The notes beneath the pieces are model-generated. The model saw only the letters and a program-made list of their open reading frames with translations, was not told where the DNA came from and did not search any database. A DNA stretch of 64,000 nucleotides. Source: Bacteroidota bacterium (lineage in GTDB: Bacteria; Bacteroidota; Bacteroidia; Bacteroidales; WCHB1-69). Position numbers and translations under genes: made by a program. The stretch spans positions 4,018 to 68,017 of the forward strand of contig JAEZOU010000053.1 of assembly GCA_023413895.1 (NCBI GenBank), in the 5' to 3' direction. Of this stretch, positions 53,966 to 61,403 are shown piece after piece (positions within the stretch are counted from its first letter, which is position 1; the number at the start of each line of letters is the position of its first letter).

Positions 53966-54523
53966 TTATTCTTCGTCAAATTTCAAATTTTTCAAGGCTT
54001 CCCAGCGAGGGTCTATCTCTTTGGAATCCTCATTTTGTGTTCCAGAAAGTTCCTCCAATCGTTTGAGAACTTCTGCGTTGCAAGTTGAATTTCCTTGCTC
54101 ATCGTCAGGGTGCATAATTACTTGCGGTAATGCTAACATTATCGATTCATAAACGAAATGGAAAATATCCAAGTCGTATGCATCCTCGTCTATCATCCAT
54201 ATATTTTCGTCATTTTCAAAATCCTCCTCAGGATGACTAACTAAATTCACAATTAATGTTTCATCAAAATTCAAATTTATAGTAATGTCGTCAAGGCAAC
54301 GATCGCAAGTTGTAACAACATTACCTTCAAAATGGAACCTCAAATCTAACATTTTTTCAGTTTTTAGCATCTCAATTTGCAAATTGAGATGCCCATCTTG
54401 TAATTGTGAAAGTTCGGCTAATTCAAAGAACGTTTTGTCACAAACTATTGAAAATGAATGATTACCATCAGCAACACCTGCCAATCTTAATCTAAACTCT
54501 TCCCTTTTTACCTCGTTTTTCAC
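53966..54523 (-). CDS. DUF177/YceD family protein
   Basis: The 185-residue protein has the DUF177 core with CDRCLDD, the conserved Cys-x2-Cys region, and an acidic C-terminus (DPRWEALKNLKF). The family usually precedes rpmF and has been linked to 23S rRNA expression or processing. The only ATG (54553) overlaps the -7 box at 54543-54550, so the GTG at 54523 (then KNEVKREEF) was chosen; TTG at 54529 is another option. Confidence 0.85.
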   Translation of the reverse strand: MKNEVKREEFRLRLAGVADGNHSFSIVCDKTFFELAELSQLQDGHLNLQIEMLKTEKMLDLRFHFEGNVVTTCDRCLDDITINLNFDETLIVNLVSHPEEDFENDENIWMIDEDAYDLDIFHFVYESIMLALPQVIMHPDDEQGNSTCNAEVLKRLEELSGTQNEDSKEIDPRWEALKNLKFDEE

Positions 54524-54542
54524 CTTCAATAATTTAAGGGCG

Positions 54543-54550
54543 CAAAGATA
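54543..54550 (-). promoter_or_regulatory. -7 box of the DUF177-rpmF genes
   Basis: The minus strand reads TATCTTTG. It overlaps the ATG at 54553, which therefore cannot be the start if this promoter is used. Confidence 0.6.
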
Positions 54551-54619
54551 CATTTATTTTCAATACATTATACCTTTTTAGTGATTTTTTTTAAAGGTAG
54601 TCAATATTATTTTTTTTTG

Positions 54620-54627
54620 TACTTTTG
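54620..54627 (+). promoter_or_regulatory. -7 box of corA
   Basis: TACTTTTG lies 69 bases before the corA start, leaving a leader of about 60 bases. Confidence 0.55.
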
Positions 54628-54683
54628 CAATTTAAAATTTTTGATTCCAAGATGTAGAATTTAGTATCAATTTTCAAGCAAGG

Positions 54684-54691
54684 AAAGGAGG
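54684..54691 (+). promoter_or_regulatory. Strong Shine-Dalgarno sequence of corA
   Basis: AAAGGAGG ends 5 bases before the GTG start of corA. Shine-Dalgarno sequences are rare in this window, and this near-perfect one decides the start of a GTG-initiated gene. Confidence 0.75.
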
Positions 54692-54696
54692 TTTTT

Positions 54697-55608
54697 GTGG
54701 TAGAAACTTTATCATTTGGCAAGCTTAAATGGCACCATATTACAGACCCTACGGTTGAGGATTTAGATTTTTTGAAGGATAACTTCCATTTCCACCCCTT
54801 GGATATTGATGATTGTTCAAGCTTTGTGCAACGTCCTAAAATCGACGTTTATGATGATTACTATTTCTTGGTTCTCCATTTCCCCCTTTTTGATAAACGT
54901 ACAAACCTCGTAAAAACTGAGGAGACGAAAATGTTTTGGGGACAGGATTATCTGATTACTGTCGGAAATTCTCACTATGTAGTTCAGGATCTTTTTAATC
55001 TGACAAAAATTGCCCCCGATGAATTGGAAGAGGATGATATCAGTGGAACTAGTGATGCAATTCTTTATAAAGTATTGTATCGAATGATGAAGGAAACTTT
55101 CCTCTTGGTGGAAAGAATGGGCTCCGAAATAGATATGATTAGTAGAGATCTATTTGATAATAAGTCTGATAAAACTATTGAGCTGATCTCTCGATATAGA
55201 AAAAATATTATTCAACTCAATACAATGTTCCGTCCTCAGTTGCGCCTTTTCCATAAGTTTGAATCTGGTGAAGTGAAAGGCTTTGCAGAAGATATGGAGG
55301 ATTATTGGGGTAATATCCTAGACTTCTATCAGAAGATGTGGGATATGATTGATGATTATGGTGAATTGGTGGCAGGTTTGTCAAGTACTTTCGATTCGTT
55401 GATGGCTAATAAAACCAACGAAATTATGCGTGTGCTGACAATCATCTCTACAATTGTTCTTCCTCTAACATTCATCACAGGATTATACGGAATGAATGTG
55501 GCATTGCCTTTGGGAGGTGCAAAATATGCCTTTTGGTCAGTCATCGGTTGCTGTATCGTAACAATTGTTCTACTACTGATTTCATTTAAAAGGAAAAGGT
55601 GGATGTAG
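54697..55608 (+). CDS. corA: CorA family magnesium/divalent cation transporter
   Basis: The 303-residue protein has a large N-terminal cytoplasmic domain and two C-terminal membrane segments. The signature GMN motif (TGLYGMN) follows the first segment, and the protein ends with a basic KRKRW tail. CorA forms a pentameric Mg2+ channel in the inner membrane. The start is GTG with a strong Shine-Dalgarno sequence (54684-54691). The next gene follows 2 bases after the stop. Confidence 0.93.
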   Translation: MVETLSFGKLKWHHITDPTVEDLDFLKDNFHFHPLDIDDCSSFVQRPKIDVYDDYYFLVLHFPLFDKRTNLVKTEETKMFWGQDYLITVGNSHYVVQDLFNLTKIAPDELEEDDISGTSDAILYKVLYRMMKETFLLVERMGSEIDMISRDLFDNKSDKTIELISRYRKNIIQLNTMFRPQLRLFHKFESGEVKGFAEDMEDYWGNILDFYQKMWDMIDDYGELVAGLSSTFDSLMANKTNEIMRVLTIISTIVLPLTFITGLYGMNVALPLGGAKYAFWSVIGCCIVTIVLLLISFKRKRWM

Positions 55609-55610
55609 TT

Positions 55611-56042
55611 ATGAAATCTTATAAAATTAAGCTGAAAATCAAAAGTTTAGAGTTTGGTAATTTTCATCTTTTCGTTCAAGGAAAGCAAAATGGAAAGGCC
55701 TTAAATATTTGTGTGGATACAGGAGCTTCTCGCACTTGTATTGACAAGGATTTTTTTCTGAATAATATTAGTACAGAGTTGAATAATTCAGAATCGGCTA
55801 TTAATGCAACTTTAGGTACAACAAGTTTGGAGGTTTTCGAGTCGCAGATAGAAAATTTATCTATTGGGCGTTTTAAACTACCCGATTTTAATGTTGCTAT
55901 TGTCGATATGGATGCCATTAATCAAGCCTATAAAATGGTAAATCTTCCTCCCATTCAGATGATTTTGGGCAGCGATTTCTTTGTATCCTATAATGCGGTT
56001 ATCGATTGTTTGAATAAGGAACTAATATTAAATATTGTATAG
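55611..56042 (+). CDS. Retropepsin-like aspartic protease family protein
   Basis: The 143-residue protein is a single pepsin-like lobe with the active-site motif VDTGAS (Asp36) and a downstream hydrophobic-Gly element (ILGSDFF). This resembles retropepsin-like proteins, which act as homodimers. There is no signal peptide, so it is probably cytoplasmic. A GTG at 55599 would overlap corA; the ATG at 55611 was chosen. It is tightly packed between corA and ruvC (no gap to ruvC). Its substrate is unknown. Confidence 0.83.
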   Translation: MKSYKIKLKIKSLEFGNFHLFVQGKQNGKALNICVDTGASRTCIDKDFFLNNISTELNNSESAINATLGTTSLEVFESQIENLSIGRFKLPDFNVAIVDMDAINQAYKMVNLPPIQMILGSDFFVSYNAVIDCLNKELILNIV

Positions 56043-56588
56043 ATGACTGTAATTTTAGGAGTGGACCCTGGTACCCTAATTATGGGGTATGCGCTATTGA
56101 AAGTGGAGGATAAGAGGCTTTCAGTGTTGGATTTTGGTGTGGAAAAGATGACAAAATTGCAATCTCCGTACGAAAAATTAAAACATATTTTTGACAGTGT
56201 TACAACGATAATCGAGAAATATCAGCCTACAGTTTTAGCTGTTGAAGCCCCTTTTTATGGTAAAAATCCTCAATCTATGTTGAAGTTGGGGCGTGCGCAA
56301 GGTACGGTTATAGCTGCTTCGATGCAGAAAGAATTGGAGATTTTCGAGTTCTCTCCACGCTATATCAAACAATCCATAACTGGGAATGGAAATGCTTCTA
56401 AAGAGCAAGTTGCAGCAATGTTGCAGCAGATGAAGTTAATCCACGAAAATGCAAGTTACTTAGATGCCACTGATGCTCTTGCTGCAGCAGTTTGTTACCA
56501 TCTGCAAAACCGTTTCCCAATTCCTACAAGTAAATACTCCAATTGGGACGCTTTTCTCTCACAAAACGAAGATCGTATTATCAAATAA
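56043..56588 (+). CDS. ruvC: Crossover junction endodeoxyribonuclease RuvC
   Basis: The 181-residue enzyme resolves Holliday junctions. The catalytic acids lie in ILGVDPGT (Asp7), LAVEAPFYGKNPQS (Glu) and the C-terminal LDATDALAAAVCYH (two Asp). The length is typical. It starts right after the retropepsin-like gene. ruvA and ruvB are not in the window. Confidence 0.96.
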   Translation: MTVILGVDPGTLIMGYALLKVEDKRLSVLDFGVEKMTKLQSPYEKLKHIFDSVTTIIEKYQPTVLAVEAPFYGKNPQSMLKLGRAQGTVIAASMQKELEIFEFSPRYIKQSITGNGNASKEQVAAMLQQMKLIHENASYLDATDALAAAVCYHLQNRFPIPTSKYSNWDAFLSQNEDRIIK

Positions 56589-56598
56589 TATACTTTTT

Positions 56599-56667
56599 TC
56601 ACACTATTGTGAGATCCTTTTTTAGGATAGTATAGCGTATTGTCTATTTTTTTATTTTATCTCACAA
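56599..56667. repeat. Nested inverted repeats between ruvC and the membrane protein gene
   Basis: TCACA-CTAT-TGTGA (56599-56612) is a short palindrome. TTGTGAGA (56607-56614) is also complementary to TCTCACAA at 56660-56667, enclosing ATCCT/AGGAT. The alternatives could form a terminator-like structure or be binding sites; the T-rich segment between supports the first. Confidence 0.45.
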
Positions 56668-56690
56668 CAATGAAGATATGTAAAAATTTG

Positions 56691-56698
56691 TATCTTTG
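56691..56698 (+). promoter_or_regulatory. -7 box upstream of the small membrane protein
   Basis: TATCTTTG lies 95 bases before the start at 56794, giving a leader of about 90 bases. Confidence 0.5.
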
Positions 56699-56793
56699 CG
56701 CGACTATTTTCTTTGTTTTGCCTAAAGGATTTTAGGTGAATTTGAGAGAAAAGTGTAAAAGTAAAAATAGTTATTCTAGATTATTCACGCATT

Positions 56794-57072
56794 ATGATAG
56801 GAACTTTGATTGTCGGTCTCATTATGCTCATAATAGGCATCTTTCTGCGTTTTTTTAGTGCCTATAGTAAGAAAAATGGTAGAGATTTTTCTCCTAATAT
56901 ATTTGTTGATATAATTATGATTTCATCGCTGCTTTCACTTGCAAAATATTGTTTGCAACTTATGGGCGAAGATATAAATCTGAGGAATGGAATATTTATT
57001 GGAATATCAATATTATCAATTGATTATGCTATATATAAGCTAATTGAGAAGATAGTTTTTAGGCACAGATAG
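56794..57072 (+). CDS. Small membrane protein of unknown function
   Basis: The 92-residue protein has three hydrophobic segments (about 3-20, 35-52 and 68-84) and a basic C-terminus. I recognise no family. It is preceded by a -7 box and a long leader. It converges with the lipoprotein gene at 57181; the gap between them (57073-57180) has no gene of its own. Confidence 0.6.
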   Translation: MIGTLIVGLIMLIIGIFLRFFSAYSKKNGRDFSPNIFVDIIMISSLLSLAKYCLQLMGEDINLRNGIFIGISILSIDYAIYKLIEKIVFRHR

Positions 57073-57180
57073 GTGAACTATTTCGTTTGTTAAATCCTCA
57101 TTCTGAACTAAATAGATAAATTCAATATAATCTTGACTATTGTCGTAGCGGATAAAGCAATGTGTAAATTGTAGTTGTTT

Positions 57181-57780
57181 TTAAAATTCTCTTACGCCAC
57201 AAAAATATAGATTCGTGTCCAATGTTTGTTTTCCGGTTTGGTAGAATTCATATTCGCCGCGATCAATAAAATGGACGATATGAACTTTGTTATCAGTGAT
57301 TTCTGTTGAGGAGTAGTAGTGTTTATTTTTGGGGAGATAGTTATCAAAAAGCACTAAGATATCGGCTTCTGTTACGGCTTCGGTAATTTCACGCAATTCA
57401 CCGATAGAAGGTATGTACCAACCATTATCGGTCCAATATTTGAAAGCAGGGTAGAGGTTTTCCCAGTTTTCTAATTCTTGAATAGTTTGCGTATTAATTT
57501 CCCCATTATTTTCATTTACTGCGCCTGTATTTTCATTAATAGTTGCCCAAGGGTATTCAACTGCTTTTACGTCTTCTATAGAGAAGATTAGGCCATGTTT
57601 TCCTTCGTCCCAAACTCTAAAAACGATACCTTTAATTCCATTTTCTTTGTAGGGTGAGCCAATTCTATAGGTTTTAGTGGGTTCAGAATCATCGGTTTCT
57701 CCGGGTTCTGGTTCTTTGCAACCCCAAAATGATAAGGACAAAAGGCTAGAAATGATTATAAATGGGATAATTTTATTCAT
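57181..57780 (-). CDS. Lipoprotein with Lcl/DUF1566-like domain
   Basis: The 199-residue protein has a lipoprotein signal (lipobox FWGC, Cys21). The rest resembles Lcl/DUF1566 domains: GIVFRVWDEGKHGLI, GWYIPSIGELREI and the final FCGVREF. Such domains occur in surface lipoproteins; their role is mostly unknown. The start at 57780 was set by the signal peptide; longer in-frame starts overlap tonB. The tonB terminator (57803-57832) lies upstream, so its expression depends on read-through or an unseen promoter. Confidence 0.78.
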   Translation of the reverse strand: MNKIIPFIIISSLLSLSFWGCKEPEPGETDDSEPTKTYRIGSPYKENGIKGIVFRVWDEGKHGLIFSIEDVKAVEYPWATINENTGAVNENNGEINTQTIQELENWENLYPAFKYWTDNGWYIPSIGELREITEAVTEADILVLFDNYLPKNKHYYSSTEITDNKVHIVHFIDRGEYEFYQTGKQTLDTNLYFCGVREF

Positions 57781-57802
57781 AATATGAGAATTAAAAATAA
57801 AA

Positions 57803-57831
57803 AAAGCCTCGTAATAAAATTGCGAGGCTTT
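57803..57831 (-). terminator. Terminator of tonB
   Basis: AAAGCCTCG (57803-57811) pairs with CGAGGCTTT (57823-57831). On the minus strand a T-run follows, 18 bases after the tonB stop. Confidence 0.8.
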
Positions 57832-57848
57832 ATGAGAAATGTATAAAC

Positions 57849-58526
57849 TTAGTTGATTACAAAGCTGATTGGGATTTGGAAGTAGCAGCGTACTGCTTGA
57901 CCGTTTTGTTTTGCAGGTTTCCATTTTGGAGAGAGCATAACGATACGGATAGCTTCTTTGTCGATTTCAGGGAATACAGAGTTAAGGGCTCTAGCATTAG
58001 AAACGCGACCATCTTTTTCAACAATAAACTCAACTTGAACAACACCACTAACGCCAGCATCGTATGCTGCAGGTGGGTATGTAAGGTTTTCTCTTAAGAA
58101 GTCGTAGAATTCTGCTGGCATTTCAGGCATAACCTCAACGAAACGCATTGCAGGAGCTTCTGTTTCCTCCTCTTCGATTACTTCAACTTCTACAATCTCT
58201 TCGATTACAGCGTCTTCATCGAACTCAGCAGAGAAATCGAAATCGGTTTCAATTTCAATTTCGTCGTCCACAATTTCCAAAATCACCTCTTGTTGTTCTT
58301 GAGCAGGTGGTGGGGGTGGTGGGGGTGGTGCATCAGTGGCTAATACGTTGTCTTCCGTAGGAACGAAAATATCGTCATCAACCATTTCGACAACCTCAGG
58401 CTTATCACTAGAAGCGTAGAGTTCGATTCCGGTATATACCACGGCGAGAACAACAGCCAAACCTACAAGGAGAAAAGTACCGCGTCTTTTTTCCAAGTTT
58501 CCTTTTGTTGTTTTCTTTTCAATCAT
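57849..58526 (-). CDS. tonB: TonB family energy transducer
   Basis: The 225-residue protein has a single N-terminal membrane segment (about 17-33), a Pro run of eight (67-74), an acidic Glu/Val-rich linker (about 78-125) and a C-terminal TonB domain (about 135-225; includes YPPAAYDAGVSGVVQVEF and FQIPISFV). It couples the inner-membrane proton-motive force to TonB-dependent receptors. exbB and exbD are not next to it. The acidic rather than basic linker is common in Bacteroidota. A -7 box reads TATCTTTG on the minus strand at 58564-58571. Confidence 0.93.
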   Translation of the reverse strand: MIEKKTTKGNLEKRRGTFLLVGLAVVLAVVYTGIELYASSDKPEVVEMVDDDIFVPTEDNVLATDAPPPPPPPPAQEQQEVILEIVDDEIEIETDFDFSAEFDEDAVIEEIVEVEVIEEEETEAPAMRFVEVMPEMPAEFYDFLRENLTYPPAAYDAGVSGVVQVEFIVEKDGRVSNARALNSVFPEIDKEAIRIVMLSPKWKPAKQNGQAVRCYFQIPISFVIN

Positions 58527-58563
58527 AGTTGTATGATTTAAAATTGTTATTTATTTGAGGCTG

Positions 58564-58571
58564 CAAAGATA
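58564..58571 (-). promoter_or_regulatory. -7 box of tonB
   Basis: The minus strand reads TATCTTTG 37 bases before the tonB start, with a near-TTG element (ATG on the minus strand) at the 19-base spacing. Confidence 0.55.
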
Positions 58572-58632
58572 GATATTTTTTGAATATGAACATTGCAGTT
58601 TTATAAACTACAACGATAGAAGTTGTAATTTA

Positions 58633-59013
58633 TTATGCAATCAAATCTTTGTATTGGTCTGCTGTAAGTAATTCTTCGATTTCAGAAGGATCTGTAGGTT
58701 TTAATTTGATAATCCAACCTTTATCGTAAGCGTCTTCGTTGATGATTTTGCAGTTATCATCAGCTAATTCTTCGTTCATTTCCAAAACTTCACCGCTGAT
58801 AGGCAAGTAGAGGTCAGAAGCAGCTTTAGAAGCTTCAACAACGCCGAAACAATCACCTTTTGCAAGGGTTTCGCCAACGGTTTCAACTTCGAGGTAAACG
58901 AGTTCGCCTAATTGGTCTGCAGCATGAGCTGTGATACCGATGTATGCGATGTCTCCATCCATTCTAATCCATTCGTGTTCTTCTGTAAATCTTAAATTTT
59001 CAGGTACGTTCAT
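58633..59013 (-). CDS. gcvH: Glycine cleavage system H protein
   Basis: The 126-residue protein carries lipoate on the Lys in VEASKAASDLY and shuttles the aminomethyl group between the P, T and L proteins. It has the family start LRFTEEHEWI. gcvP and gcvT are not in the window. It lies 26 bases after frr on the same strand and may be in that transcript. Confidence 0.96.
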   Translation of the reverse strand: MNVPENLRFTEEHEWIRMDGDIAYIGITAHAADQLGELVYLEVETVGETLAKGDCFGVVEASKAASDLYLPISGEVLEMNEELADDNCKIINEDAYDKGWIIKLKPTDPSEIEELLTADQYKDLIA

Positions 59014-59039
59014 TTTTTTTGATTTTAAAGGTTATTATT

Positions 59040-59600
59040 TTAGATTGTTGTAATTTCTTTCTCTTTAGCGGCAGCGATTTTGTCAATTTGAGCGATAAAA
59101 TCATCTGTCATTTTTTGGATATCGCCTTCCAACTTTTTAATCATATCTTCAGGAATAGCGTTATCTTTCAATTTTTTTGCAGTGTCATTGGCGGTACGGC
59201 GAATATTTCTGATACTTACTTTAGCTTGTTCTGCTTCTTGTTTTGTTTTTTTTGCCAACTCTTTACGTCTTTCTTCCGTTGGAGAAGGGACCATTATTCT
59301 GATAAATTCGCCATTATTTTGTGGGGTAAATCCTAAGTTAGCCACCAAAATTGCTTTTTCAATTACAGGAAGCATATTACGTTCCCAAGGTTGAATAATG
59401 ATTTGGCGTGCGTCTGGGGTAGAGATATTTCCCACTTGTTCTATGGGAGTAGGATTTCCATAATAATCTACTTTTAATCCTTCCAACATTTGAGGTGAAG
59501 CTTTTCCTGCTCTGATTTTTTGCAACTCCTTTTCAAAGAAGGTAATAACACCTTGCATTCCCTCTTTGGCAAGATTTAAGCATTTTACTGTTTCTTCCAT
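59040..59600 (-). CDS. frr: Ribosome recycling factor
   Basis: The 186-residue protein frees ribosomes after termination together with EF-G. Its conserved parts are LQKIRAGKASPQMLEG, VDYYGNPTPIEQVGNIS and RNIRRTANDTAKKLK. It usually follows pyrH directly; here a 2TM protein gene lies between them. Confidence 0.97.
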   Translation of the reverse strand: MEETVKCLNLAKEGMQGVITFFEKELQKIRAGKASPQMLEGLKVDYYGNPTPIEQVGNISTPDARQIIIQPWERNMLPVIEKAILVANLGFTPQNNGEFIRIMVPSPTEERRKELAKKTKQEAEQAKVSIRNIRRTANDTAKKLKDNAIPEDMIKKLEGDIQKMTDDFIAQIDKIAAAKEKEITTI

Positions 59601-59605
59601 AGTAA

Positions 59606-59953
59606 TTATTCTTTTTCAGTTTCTGTATTATTTTCTGTGTTTTGACTTTTCAGTCTTTTTATCTCTTCTAATTTCTTGTTTTCTTGTTTGATGAGTTTTT
59701 CCAACTCTTTATCAATTAAAGATTTATTCCATTTATAAACAATAAGATAGTGAGCTATAAGAAAAATTCCCCAAATTAAAGTTGCAAATGATAAGCATTT
59801 TAGAAAGGTTTGGTTTTCGCTATCTTTGAAAATGAATCCCCAAATGAGCCAAGCAATAGCCATAAGGAGGATAAAGATAGTGATATGAATTTTAAAGTTC
59901 ACTCTTTGTTTAGCTTTTACATAAAGTTGAACATTTTTTTCTGTATCTGTCAT
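59606..59953 (-). CDS. 2TM domain-containing membrane protein
   Basis: The 115-residue protein has two membrane segments (about 24-41 and 55-74) and a charged, coiled-coil-like C-terminal tail rich in Lys, Glu and Asn. The pattern fits the 2TM domain (PF13239), whose function is unknown. The in-frame ATG at 59998 overlaps pyrH, so 59953 is used. It sits 10 bases after pyrH and 5 bases before frr, so co-transcription is likely. Confidence 0.75.
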   Translation of the reverse strand: MTDTEKNVQLYVKAKQRVNFKIHITIFILLMAIAWLIWGFIFKDSENQTFLKCLSFATLIWGIFLIAHYLIVYKWNKSLIDKELEKLIKQENKKLEEIKRLKSQNTENNTETEKE

Positions 59954-59963
59954 AATGTTTTGA

Positions 59964-60671
59964 TTATAATTCAACGAGGGTTCCGATATGTTCACCATTT
60001 AAGATTTTGCGGAGGTTTCCGCTTTCATTTGCATTGTAAACGTACAAGGGGATATGGTTCTCTTTGCACATTGTAAATGCGGTTAAATCTACGATATTAA
60101 GATTTTTGCGATAAGCTTCATCAAAAGTTAATGTAGAAAATTTGGTTGCGGAAGGATCTTTTTCTGGGTCTGCGGAGTAGATTCCATCTACACGCGTACC
60201 TTTTAGTAGAAGATTTGCATTGATTTCAGCGGCTCTCAATGCTGCACCAGAGTCGGTAGTGAAAAATGGGTTTCCTGTTCCGCCAGAGAATATTACCACA
60301 TAACCCTCTTCTAAATATTGGATAGACTTTTTGAAGAATACCTTTTCGCAAATACCTTCAATATTGAGTGCAGAAAGAAGTTTTACTTTAACGCCCATTT
60401 GTTCCAATACGGCTTGAATTGCCATTGCATTGATGGTGGTTGCCAACATTCCCATATAATCGCCTTGTTTGCGATCAAAACCTTTACCTGCACCTTTTAC
60501 GCCACGGAAAATATTTCCACCGCCAATAACAACTCCCACTTGCACGTTGAGGTCAACAGCGCTTTTTATCTCTGAAGCAAAGTGTGAAACTGCTTGGTAA
60601 TTAATACCATAAGTGTCGTTTCCCATCAAGGATTCACCACTTAATTTTAGTAAAATTCTTTGATATTTCAT
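59964..60671 (-). CDS. pyrH: UMP kinase
   Basis: The 235-residue enzyme phosphorylates UMP to UDP in pyrimidine synthesis. It begins YQRILLKLSGESL and has VVIGGGNIFRG, ALRAAEINANLLLKGT and GIYSADPEKDP. ATGs at 60671 and 60674 are both possible; the ATG at 60692 overlaps the -7 box at 60690-60697 and is unlikely. It heads the pyrH-2TM-frr-gcvH run. Confidence 0.96.
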   Translation of the reverse strand: MKYQRILLKLSGESLMGNDTYGINYQAVSHFASEIKSAVDLNVQVGVVIGGGNIFRGVKGAGKGFDRKQGDYMGMLATTINAMAIQAVLEQMGVKVKLLSALNIEGICEKVFFKKSIQYLEEGYVVIFSGGTGNPFFTTDSGAALRAAEINANLLLKGTRVDGIYSADPEKDPSATKFSTLTFDEAYRKNLNIVDLTAFTMCKENHIPLYVYNANESGNLRKILNGEHIGTLVEL

Positions 60672-60689
60672 CATTAAAAATTTGAAGTG

Positions 60690-60697
60690 CAAAAATA
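60690..60697 (-). promoter_or_regulatory. -7 box of pyrH
   Basis: The minus strand reads TATTTTTG 18 bases before the pyrH start at 60671. Confidence 0.55.
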
Positions 60698-60835
60698 TAA
60701 AAAAAAATGAGAAATCTTCTTCAAAAAGAATATTTTTAGAAAGAAAAAAGAGGATTATAGTTACTCCTTGGTAGAAAGGGGAAGAAAGCCTATTTTTGGT
60801 ATTGTTTACAGTTGATAATCAATAGTATGTGATTA

Positions 60836-61396
60836 TTAGATGTCAACATTTACGCCGACACGAAAATAGGGAATATAGTTGTTAATCCAATAGGATTGGT
60901 AGAGGTTTATTAGCAATAATCCGTAAATGCTTATTTTGTCGTTGAGGTAGTGACGATAACCGACGCCCGCTGCGACGCCGTGGTTTTCAAATTGTTGTCG
61001 GTCTCCGTCAAGGAAAGAGGTATAAATACGCGAGTATTCATATTCTGCATGAATAATAACGCGTTTTGCAATAAAAGGTTGGATAAAGAGGTTTACGCCA
61101 GCCAGGTGGCTTCGGCTGTATTTGTATTGGCTAACGAACATATAGCTCACACCACCTCCCATCAAGAGCCAATCTGTAGGATAGATTCCTACTTGAGGAG
61201 AGATATTAATAGCAGTATAAGTTCCCAATTGAAGGCCGAAATTTCCTCCGAATTGAATTTTCGGCCTTCTTTGTTGGGATCTATCTTTTTGTAAACTAAA
61301 TGGTTTAGGATTAACATCATATTGAGCAAAAACTTTTGGGGTTGTTAACAAACAACCAATAGTAAGAATGGTCAAGATGGTGAAAAACCTTTTCAT
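60836..61396 (-). CDS. Putative outer-membrane beta-barrel protein
   Basis: The 186-residue protein has a signal peptide (about 1-24, ending VFAQ) and alternating hydrophobic strands with aromatic ends (for example LQLGTYTAINISPQVG and GVAAGVGYRHYL), as in small 8-stranded barrels. It ends YFRVGVNVDI. I recognise no specific family. It lies 7 bases after pta, so it is probably transcribed with it; a functional link is not implied. Confidence 0.7.
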   Translation of the reverse strand: MKRFFTILTILTIGCLLTTPKVFAQYDVNPKPFSLQKDRSQQRRPKIQFGGNFGLQLGTYTAINISPQVGIYPTDWLLMGGGVSYMFVSQYKYSRSHLAGVNLFIQPFIAKRVIIHAEYEYSRIYTSFLDGDRQQFENHGVAAGVGYRHYLNDKISIYGLLLINLYQSYWINNYIPYFRVGVNVDI

Positions 61397-61403
61397 AGTT
61401 AAT

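Noticed and set aside
57043..57180. 46-codon open frame continuing in phase after the stop of the Lcl-like lipoprotein
   Set aside because: The sequence looks protein-like, but the stop falls right after a typical Lcl/DUF1566 ending (VREF). An open stretch of this length is not rare in such DNA.
58300..58345. Run of GGTGG repeats, possible simple-sequence repeat
   Set aside because: It encodes the eight-proline run of TonB on the minus strand and needs no other explanation.
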